A stretch of DNA of 64,000 nt from assembly GCA_002238565.1 (NCBI GenBank), contig MPMP01000004.1, forward strand, positions 47,075 to 111,074, in the 5' to 3' direction. Of the stretch, positions 1-8,448 are shown piece by piece. Every line of letters begins with the position of its first letter. The first letter of the stretch is position 1. A program made the position numbers and the translations under genes. The notes under the pieces were generated by a model. It saw only the letters and a program-made list of their open reading frames with translations. It did not search any database and had not been told where the DNA came from. Origin of the DNA: Albidovulum sp. bin36 (GTDB lineage Bacteria; Pseudomonadota; Alphaproteobacteria; Rhodobacterales; Rhodobacteraceae).

Positions 1-603
1 TTCCGGCGGAATATTGGCTCCGAGCCAGTCGATCAACTTGTCCATCTGCGGCAAGTCTCTGAATTTGCTCGCCCGGTACTGCTTGGTCCAGCGAATGGTC
101 TGGCGTTCGAAATAGTTGCCGGGCCTTCCGAAATCATCCAATCCGATGTCCTGGAAGTCGACGGAGTGAAGATCGGCCAGAACCCCGCACATGGATTCGT
201 ATATTGCCGCGCGAGCCTCCTTTGACGCTTGCGGGAGCGCAGGATCGTAGAAGACCTCGCCTTCTACATGCTCCATGACAAAAAATGCCCTGCCGATGGG
301 CGATTCGTCGTCTTCGACGAGCAGGTGCATTCGAGGAACCGGCACGATAGTGTCGCGCAAAGCGCACATAACGCGGAATTCCCTCTCGACAAGATGCGCG
401 GATTTGAGGAGTCTGCCCGGGGGCTTGGCGCGCAGGACGAACAGACCTTTCGAAGACTTGATCAAATATGTAGGATTGGACTGGCCAGCGCCGAATTTTT
501 CGATCGCGGCTATCGCGGGGCGACCGGGAATCCTGCTTTCCAGGAAGAGCGCCAGCCGCTCCTGTTCAGGGCGGCGCCGAGGCGGCTTTTCGTTAGCTGT
601 CAA
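1..603 (-). CDS. Phosphotransferase family (APH-like) protein, partial
   Basis: The minus strand is open from about 603 to the left edge, so the C-terminal part is missing and the ORF track does not list it. My translation shows an aminoglycoside-phosphotransferase/choline-kinase-like N-lobe: GAGQSNPTYLI (nucleotide loop), FVLRAKP (lysine strand), a Glu-bearing helix (VEREFRVM) and the hinge FFVMEHVEG. The catalytic loop lies outside the window. The family phosphorylates small hydroxyl compounds. Members of this type often neighbour acyl-CoA dehydrogenases and are fused to one in animal ACAD10/ACAD11, where a 4-hydroxyacyl-CoA substrate is known. The divergent neighbour here is such a dehydrogenase. 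The start is uncertain: TTG at 603 is the likeliest I can see, and I found no in-frame ATG nearby. Confidence 0.75.
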   Translation of the reverse strand, partial: MTANEKPPRRRPEQERLALFLESRIPGRPAIAAIEKFGAGQSNPTYLIKSSKGLFVLRAKPPGRLLKSAHLVEREFRVMCALRDTIVPVPRMHLLVEDDESPIGRAFFVMEHVEGEVFYDPALPQASKEARAAIYESMCGVLADLHSVDFQDIGLDDFGRPGNYFERQTIRWTKQYRASKFRDLPQMDKLIDWLGANIPPE

Positions 604-686
604 AAATAGTACCCCTGCTGCTGATTTTGCGAAAATCCGGCATTCGCCCCTGCGATCCGCCGAAACATGGACAACGGTAAATTACA

Positions 687-1913
687 ATGAATTTGGGAAA
701 AACAGAACGTCTTGTCGAACTACACGAACGCGTTGTCGCAATGATTCGAGACGAAATTCGGCCGCTTGACGCTGAATTCCTTTCGGAAGTCGAAAAAGAC
801 GGGCGGTGGGTTCTAACGAAGCGCCAGCATGAGATTCTTGACACGCTGAAATCGCGAGCCAAAAGGGCCGGACTCTGGAACTTGTGGCTTTCGGAAGGCG
901 AGACCGGTAATGGACTGACAACCGTCGAATACGCGTATCTTGCCGAAGAAATGGGCAAGTCCCACCTCGCGCCGGAAGTTTTCAACTGCAACGCCCCGGA
1001 CACCGGAAACATGGAGCTGCTTAGGCGCTTCGGGAATGATTTTCAAAAGGCGCATTGGCTTTCGCCTTTGCTGAACGGCGATATTCGCTCCGCATTCCTC
1101 ATGACCGAGCCAGATGTCGCTTCATCGGATGCCACGAATATTTCAATGACATGCGAGGCGGAACCGGGAGGCTACAGGCTGAACGGCGAGAAATGGTGGG
1201 CGACGGGAGCGGGCGATCCTCGATGCTCAGTCTACATTGTCATGGTCCGGACATCCAGCGGCGGAGCGCGGCATCAAAATCACTCGATGGTTCTTGTTCC
1301 GGCAGGTTCGGAAGGAATCGAAAAACTTCGGCCGATGGAAGTTTACGGCCACGACGATGCCCCCCACGGCCATATGCATATTCGTTTCGATAGCGTGCAC
1401 GTGCCGAAAGAAAATTTAATCGCAGAAGAAGGCCAAGGATTCAAAATTGCTCAAGGTCGATTGGGTCCGGGACGGATTCACCACTGCATGAGGGCCATCG
1501 GACAAGCCGAATTCGCCCTTGAAATGCTTTGCAGAAGATCAATCTCCAGAAGGGCCTTCGGCCAACCGCTGGCCAAGCTCGGTCAAAACTACGACATTAT
1601 TGCGAATGCTCGAAGCGAAATCGACATGGCGCGGCTGCTGTGCCTGAAAACGGCCTGGAAAATGGATCAGGGCGACGATCACGCCGCCGCGCCCTGGATT
1701 AGCAAAATCAAGGTTGTTGCGCCGGAAGTCGCTCTTCGAGTAACCGATCACGCTATTCAGATGCACGGCGCCGCCGGGATTAGCCAGGACACTCCACTTG
1801 CGCGCCAATGGACGCACCTTCGAACCCTGAGGTTGGCCGACGGGCCGGACGCGGTTCACCGACGGCAAGTCGCGAGAGCGGAGCTCAGGAAATATTCGCA
1901 AGAAAATTTGTAA
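687..1913 (+). CDS. Acyl-CoA dehydrogenase family protein (ACAD10/11-like)
   Basis: This 408-aa protein has full acyl-CoA dehydrogenase length. The helical N-terminal domain is followed by the FAD-binding middle domain (FLMTEPDVASSDATN, then EKWWATGAGDP), and the C-terminal helical domain ends with the family signature around AIQMHGAAGISQDTPLA and LRLADGPDAVH. Where classical enzymes carry the catalytic Glu in a YEGT motif, this one reads A-D-G-P-D, as in ACAD10/11-type proteins. It should oxidise an acyl-CoA to the enoyl-CoA with electron-transferring flavoprotein as acceptor. It is divergent from the APH-like kinase with about 80 bp between them, so the two probably act on one hydroxyacyl-CoA route. 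The substrate cannot be read from sequence. Confidence 0.9.
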   Translation: MNLGKTERLVELHERVVAMIRDEIRPLDAEFLSEVEKDGRWVLTKRQHEILDTLKSRAKRAGLWNLWLSEGETGNGLTTVEYAYLAEEMGKSHLAPEVFNCNAPDTGNMELLRRFGNDFQKAHWLSPLLNGDIRSAFLMTEPDVASSDATNISMTCEAEPGGYRLNGEKWWATGAGDPRCSVYIVMVRTSSGGARHQNHSMVLVPAGSEGIEKLRPMEVYGHDDAPHGHMHIRFDSVHVPKENLIAEEGQGFKIAQGRLGPGRIHHCMRAIGQAEFALEMLCRRSISRRAFGQPLAKLGQNYDIIANARSEIDMARLLCLKTAWKMDQGDDHAAAPWISKIKVVAPEVALRVTDHAIQMHGAAGISQDTPLARQWTHLRTLRLADGPDAVHRRQVARAELRKYSQENL

Positions 1914-2427
1914 CTGCGAGCGCGCTTTCGGGTCGATGACAGCGCAAATTGGTTCGATTGCGACATCGGGGCTTTGCTGGGCCGAAACTGCAACACAGCC
2001 TCCGCACGACGTTTTCATCGAGCCCCCGCCTAGCGGTAATTCCGAAAAGCGCGAGTTGCCCGTTTAGCCGGCATCAATAGCCAGCCGAGCACACTGAAAT
2101 ACCGGCCCGGTCCCGAAACTGACCTCGGGCTTGAGCGGCGAAACCGTTGGCGCCAAAACAGCCGACAGCGGCAACCGGATCTCGACAGCGGGAAAAGAAA
2201 GCAATCCCGAGAAAGCGCGAGGAATCGCCGGAATCCCGTGCTTTTTTGAACCCGTCGACACCCCGCGCAATCGAGGTGCAATTTGCTCGGCACGCTTCCT
2301 AAAACGAGTGATCGGCTGCAGAATCTTACGCTTGCGACGAGAGATAGCCAGAGGAACTTCGGCTTGACAAGTTTTAATCAACCAACGCATTTCAATTTGA
2401 ATTATTCGGATCGGACATTCCGTCGAC
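1914..2427. other. Intergenic stretch, no gene recognised
   Basis: About 510 bp between the acyl-CoA dehydrogenase and the EamA transporter. Several overlapping open frames exist on both strands, but they are arginine/serine-rich, lack a convincing ribosome-binding site and resemble no family I know. Confidence 0.4.
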
Positions 2428-3342
2428 ATGCCTTTCGAACGAACAGTGGCCCGCGAGAATTCGCCTAGCGAAATTTCTCGCGGCATTGCAGCCATGCTGG
2501 TCGAAGTCGTGCTGTTCGTATCCAGTGCAAGCGTCGCCAAATACCTTTCCGGAGAGATTTCCGTTTCCGTATTCCTGCTCTTTAGATTTGCCTTCAGCCT
2601 GCCGCTGCTTCTGGCATTCGCCGCGTTTCAAAGAGGTAGGAACTTATTCAAGGTCGTTGATTCTCGCACTCTGGCGTACCGCAGCGTCTTCGGTATCATT
2701 GGCATAACGTGTTGGCTGCTGGCCGTGGCCGCAATCGAAATTACGATTGCTACCGCGCTCGCCCAAACTCTCGTAGTATTCGTTACGATTCTGGCGCCGT
2801 TCCTATTAGGCGAGCGAATTGGCGTTCGGCGATGGGCGGCCGTACTCCTTGGACTCACAGGTGCGCTGGTATTGATCGACCCGACACGGAGCGGATGGTT
2901 CGAAATCGGCATCATTTACGCAGTCGCGGCTCCTTTTTTTGCCGCGGTGATGTTCATTCTGCTCCGAAAACTCGGAAGCACCGACGAGCCGGTTACGACT
3001 TCGGCCTACTACAATATCTTCGGCTGCGTCGTGTTCGCTGTCTGGTGCGCTTTCAGCGATCAGAATTGGCCCGCCAGCAACGAAACCTGGATATGGCTGA
3101 TCGGGTGCGGAATCGCCGCCAGCCTTCAGCAGTTTCTCATAGCGTACGGCCACAAGCTAGCTCCAGCTAGCCTGCTTGCGCCGTTCCAGTACTTCTCCGT
3201 TCCTATCTCGGTCTTCGTCGGCATTACCGTTTTCAATGAAATAATCACTCTTCAATTCGTTATCGGAACGAGTATCATCGTCGCATCGACATACTACATC
3301 CTCGTCCGAGAAAACCGCGCCAGAAGTAGATCTCGCCATTGA
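2428..3342 (+). CDS. DMT-superfamily (EamA) transporter
   Basis: This 304-aa integral membrane protein has the typical EamA/RhaT layout of ten hydrophobic segments in two repeats of five. The first repeat covers roughly residues 20-150 and includes FLLFRFAFSLPLLLAF and ALAQTLVVFVTILAPFLLGE. The second covers roughly 160-300. The family exports or exchanges metabolites such as amino acids, nucleobases or sugar phosphates. No neighbour points to a substrate. The start chosen is the ATG at 2428; a later Met at residue 23 (MLVEVVLF) would also keep all membrane segments. Confidence 0.85.
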   Translation: MPFERTVARENSPSEISRGIAAMLVEVVLFVSSASVAKYLSGEISVSVFLLFRFAFSLPLLLAFAAFQRGRNLFKVVDSRTLAYRSVFGIIGITCWLLAVAAIEITIATALAQTLVVFVTILAPFLLGERIGVRRWAAVLLGLTGALVLIDPTRSGWFEIGIIYAVAAPFFAAVMFILLRKLGSTDEPVTTSAYYNIFGCVVFAVWCAFSDQNWPASNETWIWLIGCGIAASLQQFLIAYGHKLAPASLLAPFQYFSVPISVFVGITVFNEIITLQFVIGTSIIVASTYYILVRENRARSRSRH

Positions 3343-3494
3343 ATGGTGCTTGCGATCGCCAAGTTCGAGCCGACATCGTCCGGAAAATCCGGTTGACGCA
3401 GCCCATAATCATTTCGTTCGGCCATAGGTCCGCGCGCGGCAAGGCGGAATACGCGGCGTCAATTCAATGCCGCCGCGAATTCTCGACGATGGAT

Positions 3495-4283
3495 TTATAT
3501 CGTCGCAAGCTCCTGCTCGAGATCTTTCATTTCCGCGCCGCCCGCCATCAGGCGCCTAATGTCGTCTCCCGCAAGTTCTTCCTTCGTGCCCGAGCCTATG
3601 ACTTCGCCAAGCGACAGGAAGGTGAACCTGTCGGCAACGAGCTTGGAGTGGATTTCATTGTGCGTAATGAAAATTATCGCGATGTTGCCCAAGGCGCGCA
3701 CGCGCTTGATCGTTTTCAGAACTTCCATTTGCTGCTTCTGGCCGAGCGCGGAAGTCGGCTCGTCGAGAATCAGGACTTTCGCGCCGAAATAGATTGCCCT
3801 GGCAATGGCAAGCGTCTGGCGCTGTCCGCCGGACATCGTGCCGACGGCCTGGGTCGGATCCGAAATATCGATGCCGATTTTCACCATCTCGTCGTGAGTG
3901 ATCTTGTCCATTTCTGCGATTTTCATGACCCCGAAAGGCGCCGGACCCGAAAAAATTTCGCGGCCCATGAAAAAGTTTCGCGTTACCGACATAAGTTGGT
4001 TCAAAGCGAGATCCTGGTATACCGTGCCGATTCCGGCCGCGGCGGCGTCTCGCGGCGAGCGGAAAGAAACCGGGCTGCCTTCTACGTATATTTGCCCCGA
4101 CGTCGGCTGGTGAACGCCTGCGAGGATCTTGATCAAGGTGGATTTTCCGGCTCCGTTGTCGCCCAGCAGCGCATGAACCTCGCCCGGCATCACATTCATG
4201 CTGACGCCATTCAATGCCGTGAACGGTCCGAATTTCTTTACGATGCTTTCGACCGCGATAAGCGGTTTTGCCTCAGGCGCCAT
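3495..4283 (-). CDS. Sugar-type ABC transporter ATP-binding protein (FrcA-like)
   Basis: This 262-aa ABC ATPase has Walker A GDNGAGKST, signature MSGGQRQ and Walker B VLILDEPT in the expected order. It has one nucleotide-binding domain, unlike RbsA/XylG which carry two, so it fits the FrcA-type subgroup that dimerises. It is the last gene of a minus-strand operon with the permease (1 bp apart) and a periplasmic binding protein. The operon should import a monosaccharide or polyol. The sequence does not identify the sugar. Confidence 0.9.
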   Translation of the reverse strand: MAPEAKPLIAVESIVKKFGPFTALNGVSMNVMPGEVHALLGDNGAGKSTLIKILAGVHQPTSGQIYVEGSPVSFRSPRDAAAAGIGTVYQDLALNQLMSVTRNFFMGREIFSGPAPFGVMKIAEMDKITHDEMVKIGIDISDPTQAVGTMSGGQRQTLAIARAIYFGAKVLILDEPTSALGQKQQMEVLKTIKRVRALGNIAIIFITHNEIHSKLVADRFTFLSLGEVIGSGTKEELAGDDIRRLMAGGAEMKDLEQELATI

Positions 4284-4284
4284 C

Positions 4285-5412
4285 CTAAATTCCTCCGGTT
4301 ATTCGCTTCCGAATATTCTCGTTGGCAAATGCGGCGATGAGCAATACGGTGCCAAGGAAAACCCGGTAGTACGATCCGTCGATCCAGGAGATGTAAAAGA
4401 CGGAATTCTGTACTAGGCCGAATATAACGGCGCCGAAAACAACTCCGACGATCGATCCGAATCCGCCCGTCATCACCGTCCCGCCGACGACTGCCGCGGC
4501 GATCGCTTCAAGTTCCTTCAAGTTTCCTTTCGCCGCATCGGCCGTATTCGTGTCGAAAACTTGGCAAGCCGCGAATATCGTCGCGCAAAAGGCCGTGAAC
4601 ATGAAGAGGCCGATTTTAACCTGCCTAACCGGGACTCCGTTCGCTCTCGCGCTTTCCTTGTTGTCACCCGTCGCGTAAATCCAGTTTCCGAGTTGAGTCT
4701 TGGCCAGCACGACATAGGTTATAAACCCAAGTACGATCCACCATGCGACTCGCGCGTCCAGGCCGCCGACCCATTGCTCGCCGCGCCGGTTGACGTTCCA
4801 GCCGATCTCGTAGAGCAGTTCGAAAATCCATTTGAAAGCCTCGCCGCCGAAGATGTAGGCGACGAAGTCATCCTGCTTGAAATCCGGCAAGCCCGATATT
4901 TGAGTCGATCCATCGTTGAATTCCCGAAAAGAAACTTCCGTAAGGCCCCGCAGGATGAATAGGAATGCGAGCGTAACGATGAACGAGGACAGGCCCGATC
5001 GCACGACGATGTTACCGATAATGCATCCGATGGCCAACGTCATCGCAAGTGTCAGGAGAAATGCGGTTAAGGGCGTGGCTTCGCCTAGTCCGAAAGGCAG
5101 GCCCCACTTCATCATCATCGCCATCGACATGCCCGCAAAACCAATCATGGACCCGATGGACAAATCGAATTCTCCCGCGATCATCAGCAGGCACGCTCCG
5201 ATCGCGATGATGCCGAGTTGCGAAATTATGGCAAGGTTGTTTTTTATGCCGAGAGGGTTGAAAACGACATCGCCCGCGACGATTGCCAAAAATGCCAAAA
5301 TGACTACCATGCCCGAAAAAGAGCCAATTTCGGGTCTTCGAATCAGCGTCCGCAAGCCGCTTTCGGCTTTGAGTCGATCGGCTTCCCTCCTACCCGAAGC
5401 GTCCTGATTCAT
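4285..5412 (-). CDS. Sugar-type ABC transporter permease (RbsC/FrcC-like)
   Basis: The ORF track starts at 5454, but the Met at 5412 has a good Shine-Dalgarno (GGGAGAG) just upstream, giving 375 aa. The protein is strongly hydrophobic, with the BPD_transp_2 family stretches ISQLGIIAIGACLLMIAGEFDLSIGS and a C-terminal block GGTVMTGGFGSIVGVVFGA. A hydrophilic insert of roughly 60 residues near the middle (FKWIFELLYEIGW...) contains Trp-rich segments. It pairs with the ATPase downstream and the binding protein upstream. Confidence 0.88.
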   Translation of the reverse strand: MNQDASGRREADRLKAESGLRTLIRRPEIGSFSGMVVILAFLAIVAGDVVFNPLGIKNNLAIISQLGIIAIGACLLMIAGEFDLSIGSMIGFAGMSMAMMMKWGLPFGLGEATPLTAFLLTLAMTLAIGCIIGNIVVRSGLSSFIVTLAFLFILRGLTEVSFREFNDGSTQISGLPDFKQDDFVAYIFGGEAFKWIFELLYEIGWNVNRRGEQWVGGLDARVAWWIVLGFITYVVLAKTQLGNWIYATGDNKESARANGVPVRQVKIGLFMFTAFCATIFAACQVFDTNTADAAKGNLKELEAIAAAVVGGTVMTGGFGSIVGVVFGAVIFGLVQNSVFYISWIDGSYYRVFLGTVLLIAAFANENIRKRITGGI

Positions 5413-5633
5413 TTTTTGCTCTCCCATTTTACGACAAGCGACTCGCGCCGTCACTACGCGATCACTCTATCTCCGCTTCCACTCCTTGAAATGCGCAGCC
5501 AACGGAAAGAATTCATTTGATTGATTATAAGTCTAGCGCAAATGATACCGTCGGTCGCATGCCTTGGCTATTCCGACGCTTCGCCGCCGGCAACTTGATT
5601 TTCCTAAGAAATGGAGGGAATACGAACAATCGA

Positions 5634-5680
5634 CGGCAGGATCCGCCTTCGCGCTATTGTCGAACAAGTGGATCCTGCCG
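5634..5680. repeat. Inverted repeat between binding-protein and permease genes
   Basis: CGGCAGGATCC at 5634-5644 is repeated in inverse at 5670-5680, separated by 25 bases that contain a further TTCG/CGAA pairing. Flanking bases extend the arms with one bulge. It lies in the 329-bp gap after the substrate-binding protein stop and before the permease start on the minus strand. That is where a 3' stabilising or attenuating hairpin commonly sets higher expression of the binding protein. Confidence 0.5.
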
Positions 5681-5741
5681 GTCGCACGCGAACCGAATTC
5701 ACGGGTTCGCGCTTATTTTTTTCTATCGGTCGTATGCCGCG

Positions 5742-6653
5742 CTAGCGATTGACGCCCGCTTGCTCCAAAACGGAAGCCGCGTTGCTCGCATCGACGAAGC
5801 CGGGGCCGGACGGAATATTCGAGCCCGGAAGCATGCCCGCATTGGCATTGTACAGGTGCAGTACAATGATGGGCATGTAGCCCTGCAGACGCTGCTGCTG
5901 GTCAACGGTATACTGGACCTTGCCCTCTTGGATCAGGTTGATTACTCCGGGAGTCATGTCGAAGCAGGACAAATGGATATCGGCGCCAACCTCTTCAACC
6001 GCTTCCGCGGCCGCTTCGCACACATGCGGGCCAACGGCCAGGACTGAATCAATTGAAGCATCGGCTTGAAGCGCGGCGGCGGTTCTTGTTTTAATTTGCG
6101 ACACGTCATTGGACACGTCGATCATGTTGGTTTCCATCCCCATCGCTTCAAAGTATCCGTTGCAGCGGTCGACAAGAGCGGTATTGAATGCTTCCTGATT
6201 CAAACAGAGCGGATTCTGGGCGCCTTCGGCCATCGCTCGCTCGCCTGCTTTGTAGCCGGCAAGGCTTTCCGGCTGGCCGATATGCATCAGAGCACCGACT
6301 TCTCTGGACGACTCCAGTCCTGAATTTATCGTAATGACCGGTATTCCGGCATTCGACGCGGCTCTGATCGCGTTTCCAAGAGCGGCCGCATCGGGTAGCG
6401 ATACGACAAGACCGTCGGGATTGGTCGCGGTGGCCGCTTCAATCAATTTCGCCATGTCGGCCATGTCGCCGCTAGGCGCGAAGTTATACTCGAGATCTGC
6501 TCCTATTGCCGCGGCCGCATCCTTGGCGCCTTTTTCGACAACCGGCCAAAACGGATCAGTGCCTTGGGTATGAGTAACCATGACATAGCGCTCGGCCGAT
6601 GCGGCGCCGGCCATCAGAATCGCAGCCACGGCTGCAAGCATAATTCTCTTCAT
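5742..6653 (-). CDS. Sugar-type ABC transporter periplasmic binding protein
   Basis: The true start is the Met at 6653, preceded by AAGGAATACAG, not the upstream ORF start at 6806. This gives 303 aa with a signal peptide MKRIMLAAVAAILMAGAASA and a mature protein of the periplasmic-binding-protein type I / RbsB fold: a YVMVTHTQGTDPFW first strand and a GIPVITINSG hinge strand. Two Cys pairs could form disulfides (NPLCLNQ with VDRCNG, and GPHVCEA with HLSCFD). It is the first gene of the minus-strand importer operon. Ligand unknown; sugars, polyols and inositol are usual for the family. Confidence 0.9.
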   Translation of the reverse strand: MKRIMLAAVAAILMAGAASAERYVMVTHTQGTDPFWPVVEKGAKDAAAAIGADLEYNFAPSGDMADMAKLIEAATATNPDGLVVSLPDAAALGNAIRAASNAGIPVITINSGLESSREVGALMHIGQPESLAGYKAGERAMAEGAQNPLCLNQEAFNTALVDRCNGYFEAMGMETNMIDVSNDVSQIKTRTAAALQADASIDSVLAVGPHVCEAAAEAVEEVGADIHLSCFDMTPGVINLIQEGKVQYTVDQQQRLQGYMPIIVLHLYNANAGMLPGSNIPSGPGFVDASNAASVLEQAGVNR

Positions 6654-6814
6654 TCTGTATTCCTTTCGTATCGCCGCAATTAATTTGCGGCAATATTTGA
6701 TTGATTGCATCCAAAGTCGTAATCGCGGCTTGCTTTTAAGCGGCCAACGCGAATCCGACCGGAGCCTGTGCTCCAATAACCGACGAGCAGGGAACCAAGA
6801 TTCCAAATTTCTCG

Positions 6815-7051
6815 ATGTCCGTCATGTTCGACGAATCAATGGAGTGTTGGCTGCGCTACTCCAAAACACCTTACGAGGTCAACAGGAAATTTTCCCAATT
6901 TCCCGATCCAGCCTTTTACGTTGTCGCGATGGAATCGGCCGAGTTCATTGACACTCCGACGTATCTCCTGACTGGTAAATTCCTATCCGGGACCCTAGAG
7001 AGGTTCCGCATCGCCGAAGTAGAGAAAGAAGCGACGCGAAAATGGCCGTAA
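6815..7051 (+). CDS. Possible small protein upstream of the DauA-like gene
   Basis: A 78-aa frame whose TAA overlaps the ATG of the FAD dehydrogenase gene (ATGGCCGTAA), an arrangement often seen with translational coupling. The translation (for example FDESMECWLRYSKTPYEVN, then FRIAEVEKEATRKWP) is of balanced composition, but I recognise no family. It lies inside an otherwise empty 388-bp divergent gap. It may be chance. Confidence 0.3.
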   Translation: MSVMFDESMECWLRYSKTPYEVNRKFSQFPDPAFYVVAMESAEFIDTPTYLLTGKFLSGTLERFRIAEVEKEATRKWP

Positions 7052-8187
7052 CAAGCGACGTAATTGTAATCGGAGCCGGCATTGCCGGCGCGTCGGCTGC
7101 ATTTGAAATTGCGAAATTCGCTAAAGTCGTAGTTTTGGAAATGGAAAGCCAGCCCGGCTATCATACGACCGGGCGTTCGGCCGCGCTTTTTACCGAGCTT
7201 TACGGAAATAAAATCGTAAGGACGCTAACATCGGCGGGCCGGGAATTTTTCGAATCGCCTCCTGAATTCTTTGGAGAATTTCCGCTTACTTCGCCGCGCG
7301 GTACTTTGTTCATCGCCCGAGAAGATCAGCTAGCTTCGCTCGGCAACGCGATGCCCGAAGAATCCGGCGCAAGCTCCGGCATCCGGAAATTGGACGCAAT
7401 CGAGGTTCGCAAGCTCATACCCGCGCTCCGGCGGGAGAGCGTTGCGGCGGGCGTACACGAGCCGGATTCCAGAGATATCGACGTGAACGCGGTACACATG
7501 GGCTATTTGGCGGGGCTGCGCCTGCGCGGCGGAATTTTGTCGGTCAATTCACAGGCCGTCGCCATCGGAAGAATAAAAGATGTTTGGCGCGTCGATGCCG
7601 GAAACGAAAGATTCGAAGCCCCGATTCTCGTCAATGCTTCCGGCGCGTGGTGCGACGCAATCGCCGAACTCGCAGGCGTTGCGCCGGTTGGCCTGACGCC
7701 GAAGAGAAGAACGGCATTCGTATTCGATCCGCCGAAAAACTACGACGTCGATCATTGGCCGGCGGCCATAGATATTGATGAAGAATTTTATTTCAAGCCC
7801 GATGCGGGCATGCTTCTCGGCTCGCCGGCAGACGAAACGCCCACGGCGCCATGCGATGCGCAGCCTGAAGAAATCGATGTAGCTACCGGAATATTTCGCA
7901 TAGAAAATGCGACGGATTTTTCGATTAGACGGCCCAAGCGAACGTGGGCGGGGCTTCGTACGTTCTCGAAGGACAAAACTCCGGTGGTCGGCATGGATCC
8001 CGAGGAACCCGGATTCTTTTGGCTAGCGGCGCAGGGAGGCTTCGGCATTCAAACATCCCCCGCCCTAGCACGGGCTGCTGCCGGGCTGATTTGCCGAAAT
8101 GCGTTGCCGACCGACTTGAAAGAGCGCGGACTAGATAAAGGCTCTCTCGTGCCCGACCGCTTCAAATCCCTTCCGCGCAGCGGATAG
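7042..8187 (+). CDS. dauA: D-arginine dehydrogenase-like FAD-dependent oxidoreductase
   Basis: This 381-aa flavoprotein of the D-amino-acid oxidase (DAO) fold has N-terminal dinucleotide motif VIGAGIAGAS. It shares several stretches that I associate with Pseudomonas D-arginine dehydrogenase DauA: QPGYHTTGRSAALFTELYG, VNASGAWCDAIAELAGV, FYFKPDAGMLLGSPAD, TWAGLRTF and FFWLAAQGGFGIQTS. DauA oxidatively deaminates D-arginine and other D-amino acids to 2-oxo acids plus ammonia. A class IV aminotransferase follows about 260 bp downstream on the same strand, consistent with D-amino-acid or 2-oxo-acid metabolism. The preferred substrate is not determined. Confidence 0.82.
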   Translation: MAVTSDVIVIGAGIAGASAAFEIAKFAKVVVLEMESQPGYHTTGRSAALFTELYGNKIVRTLTSAGREFFESPPEFFGEFPLTSPRGTLFIAREDQLASLGNAMPEESGASSGIRKLDAIEVRKLIPALRRESVAAGVHEPDSRDIDVNAVHMGYLAGLRLRGGILSVNSQAVAIGRIKDVWRVDAGNERFEAPILVNASGAWCDAIAELAGVAPVGLTPKRRTAFVFDPPKNYDVDHWPAAIDIDEEFYFKPDAGMLLGSPADETPTAPCDAQPEEIDVATGIFRIENATDFSIRRPKRTWAGLRTFSKDKTPVVGMDPEEPGFFWLAAQGGFGIQTSPALARAAAGLICRNALPTDLKERGLDKGSLVPDRFKSLPRSG

Positions 8188-8448
8188 TGATTCGATTTGG
8201 CCGCGCCACCTAAGCTCGAACGCGGACAACCACGAGTCAATCGCGCTTTCCGACAATCCGCGCCGAGAGCATGCTTCTGCGAAACGCCGCGCGAAAATTC
8301 GCCGGCGCGTCAGCTCAATCCTGATGGTGCCGACACAGGCTGGAATATCCCGAAAATTTATCCCCCCAAAAAAATATTGAACTTGCCGGATTAAATCCAT
8401 TAGGGAATAAGGAAGCGCAAGCTCGGACTAATTCGGGTGTTCGCCATC

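Noticed and set aside
3339-4340. 333-aa plus-strand ORF
   Set aside because: Antisense shadow of the sugar ABC ATPase; Arg/His-rich with no domain.
8131-8400. 89-aa minus-strand ORF
   Set aside because: Overlaps the end of the DauA-like gene; no ribosome-binding site or family resemblance.
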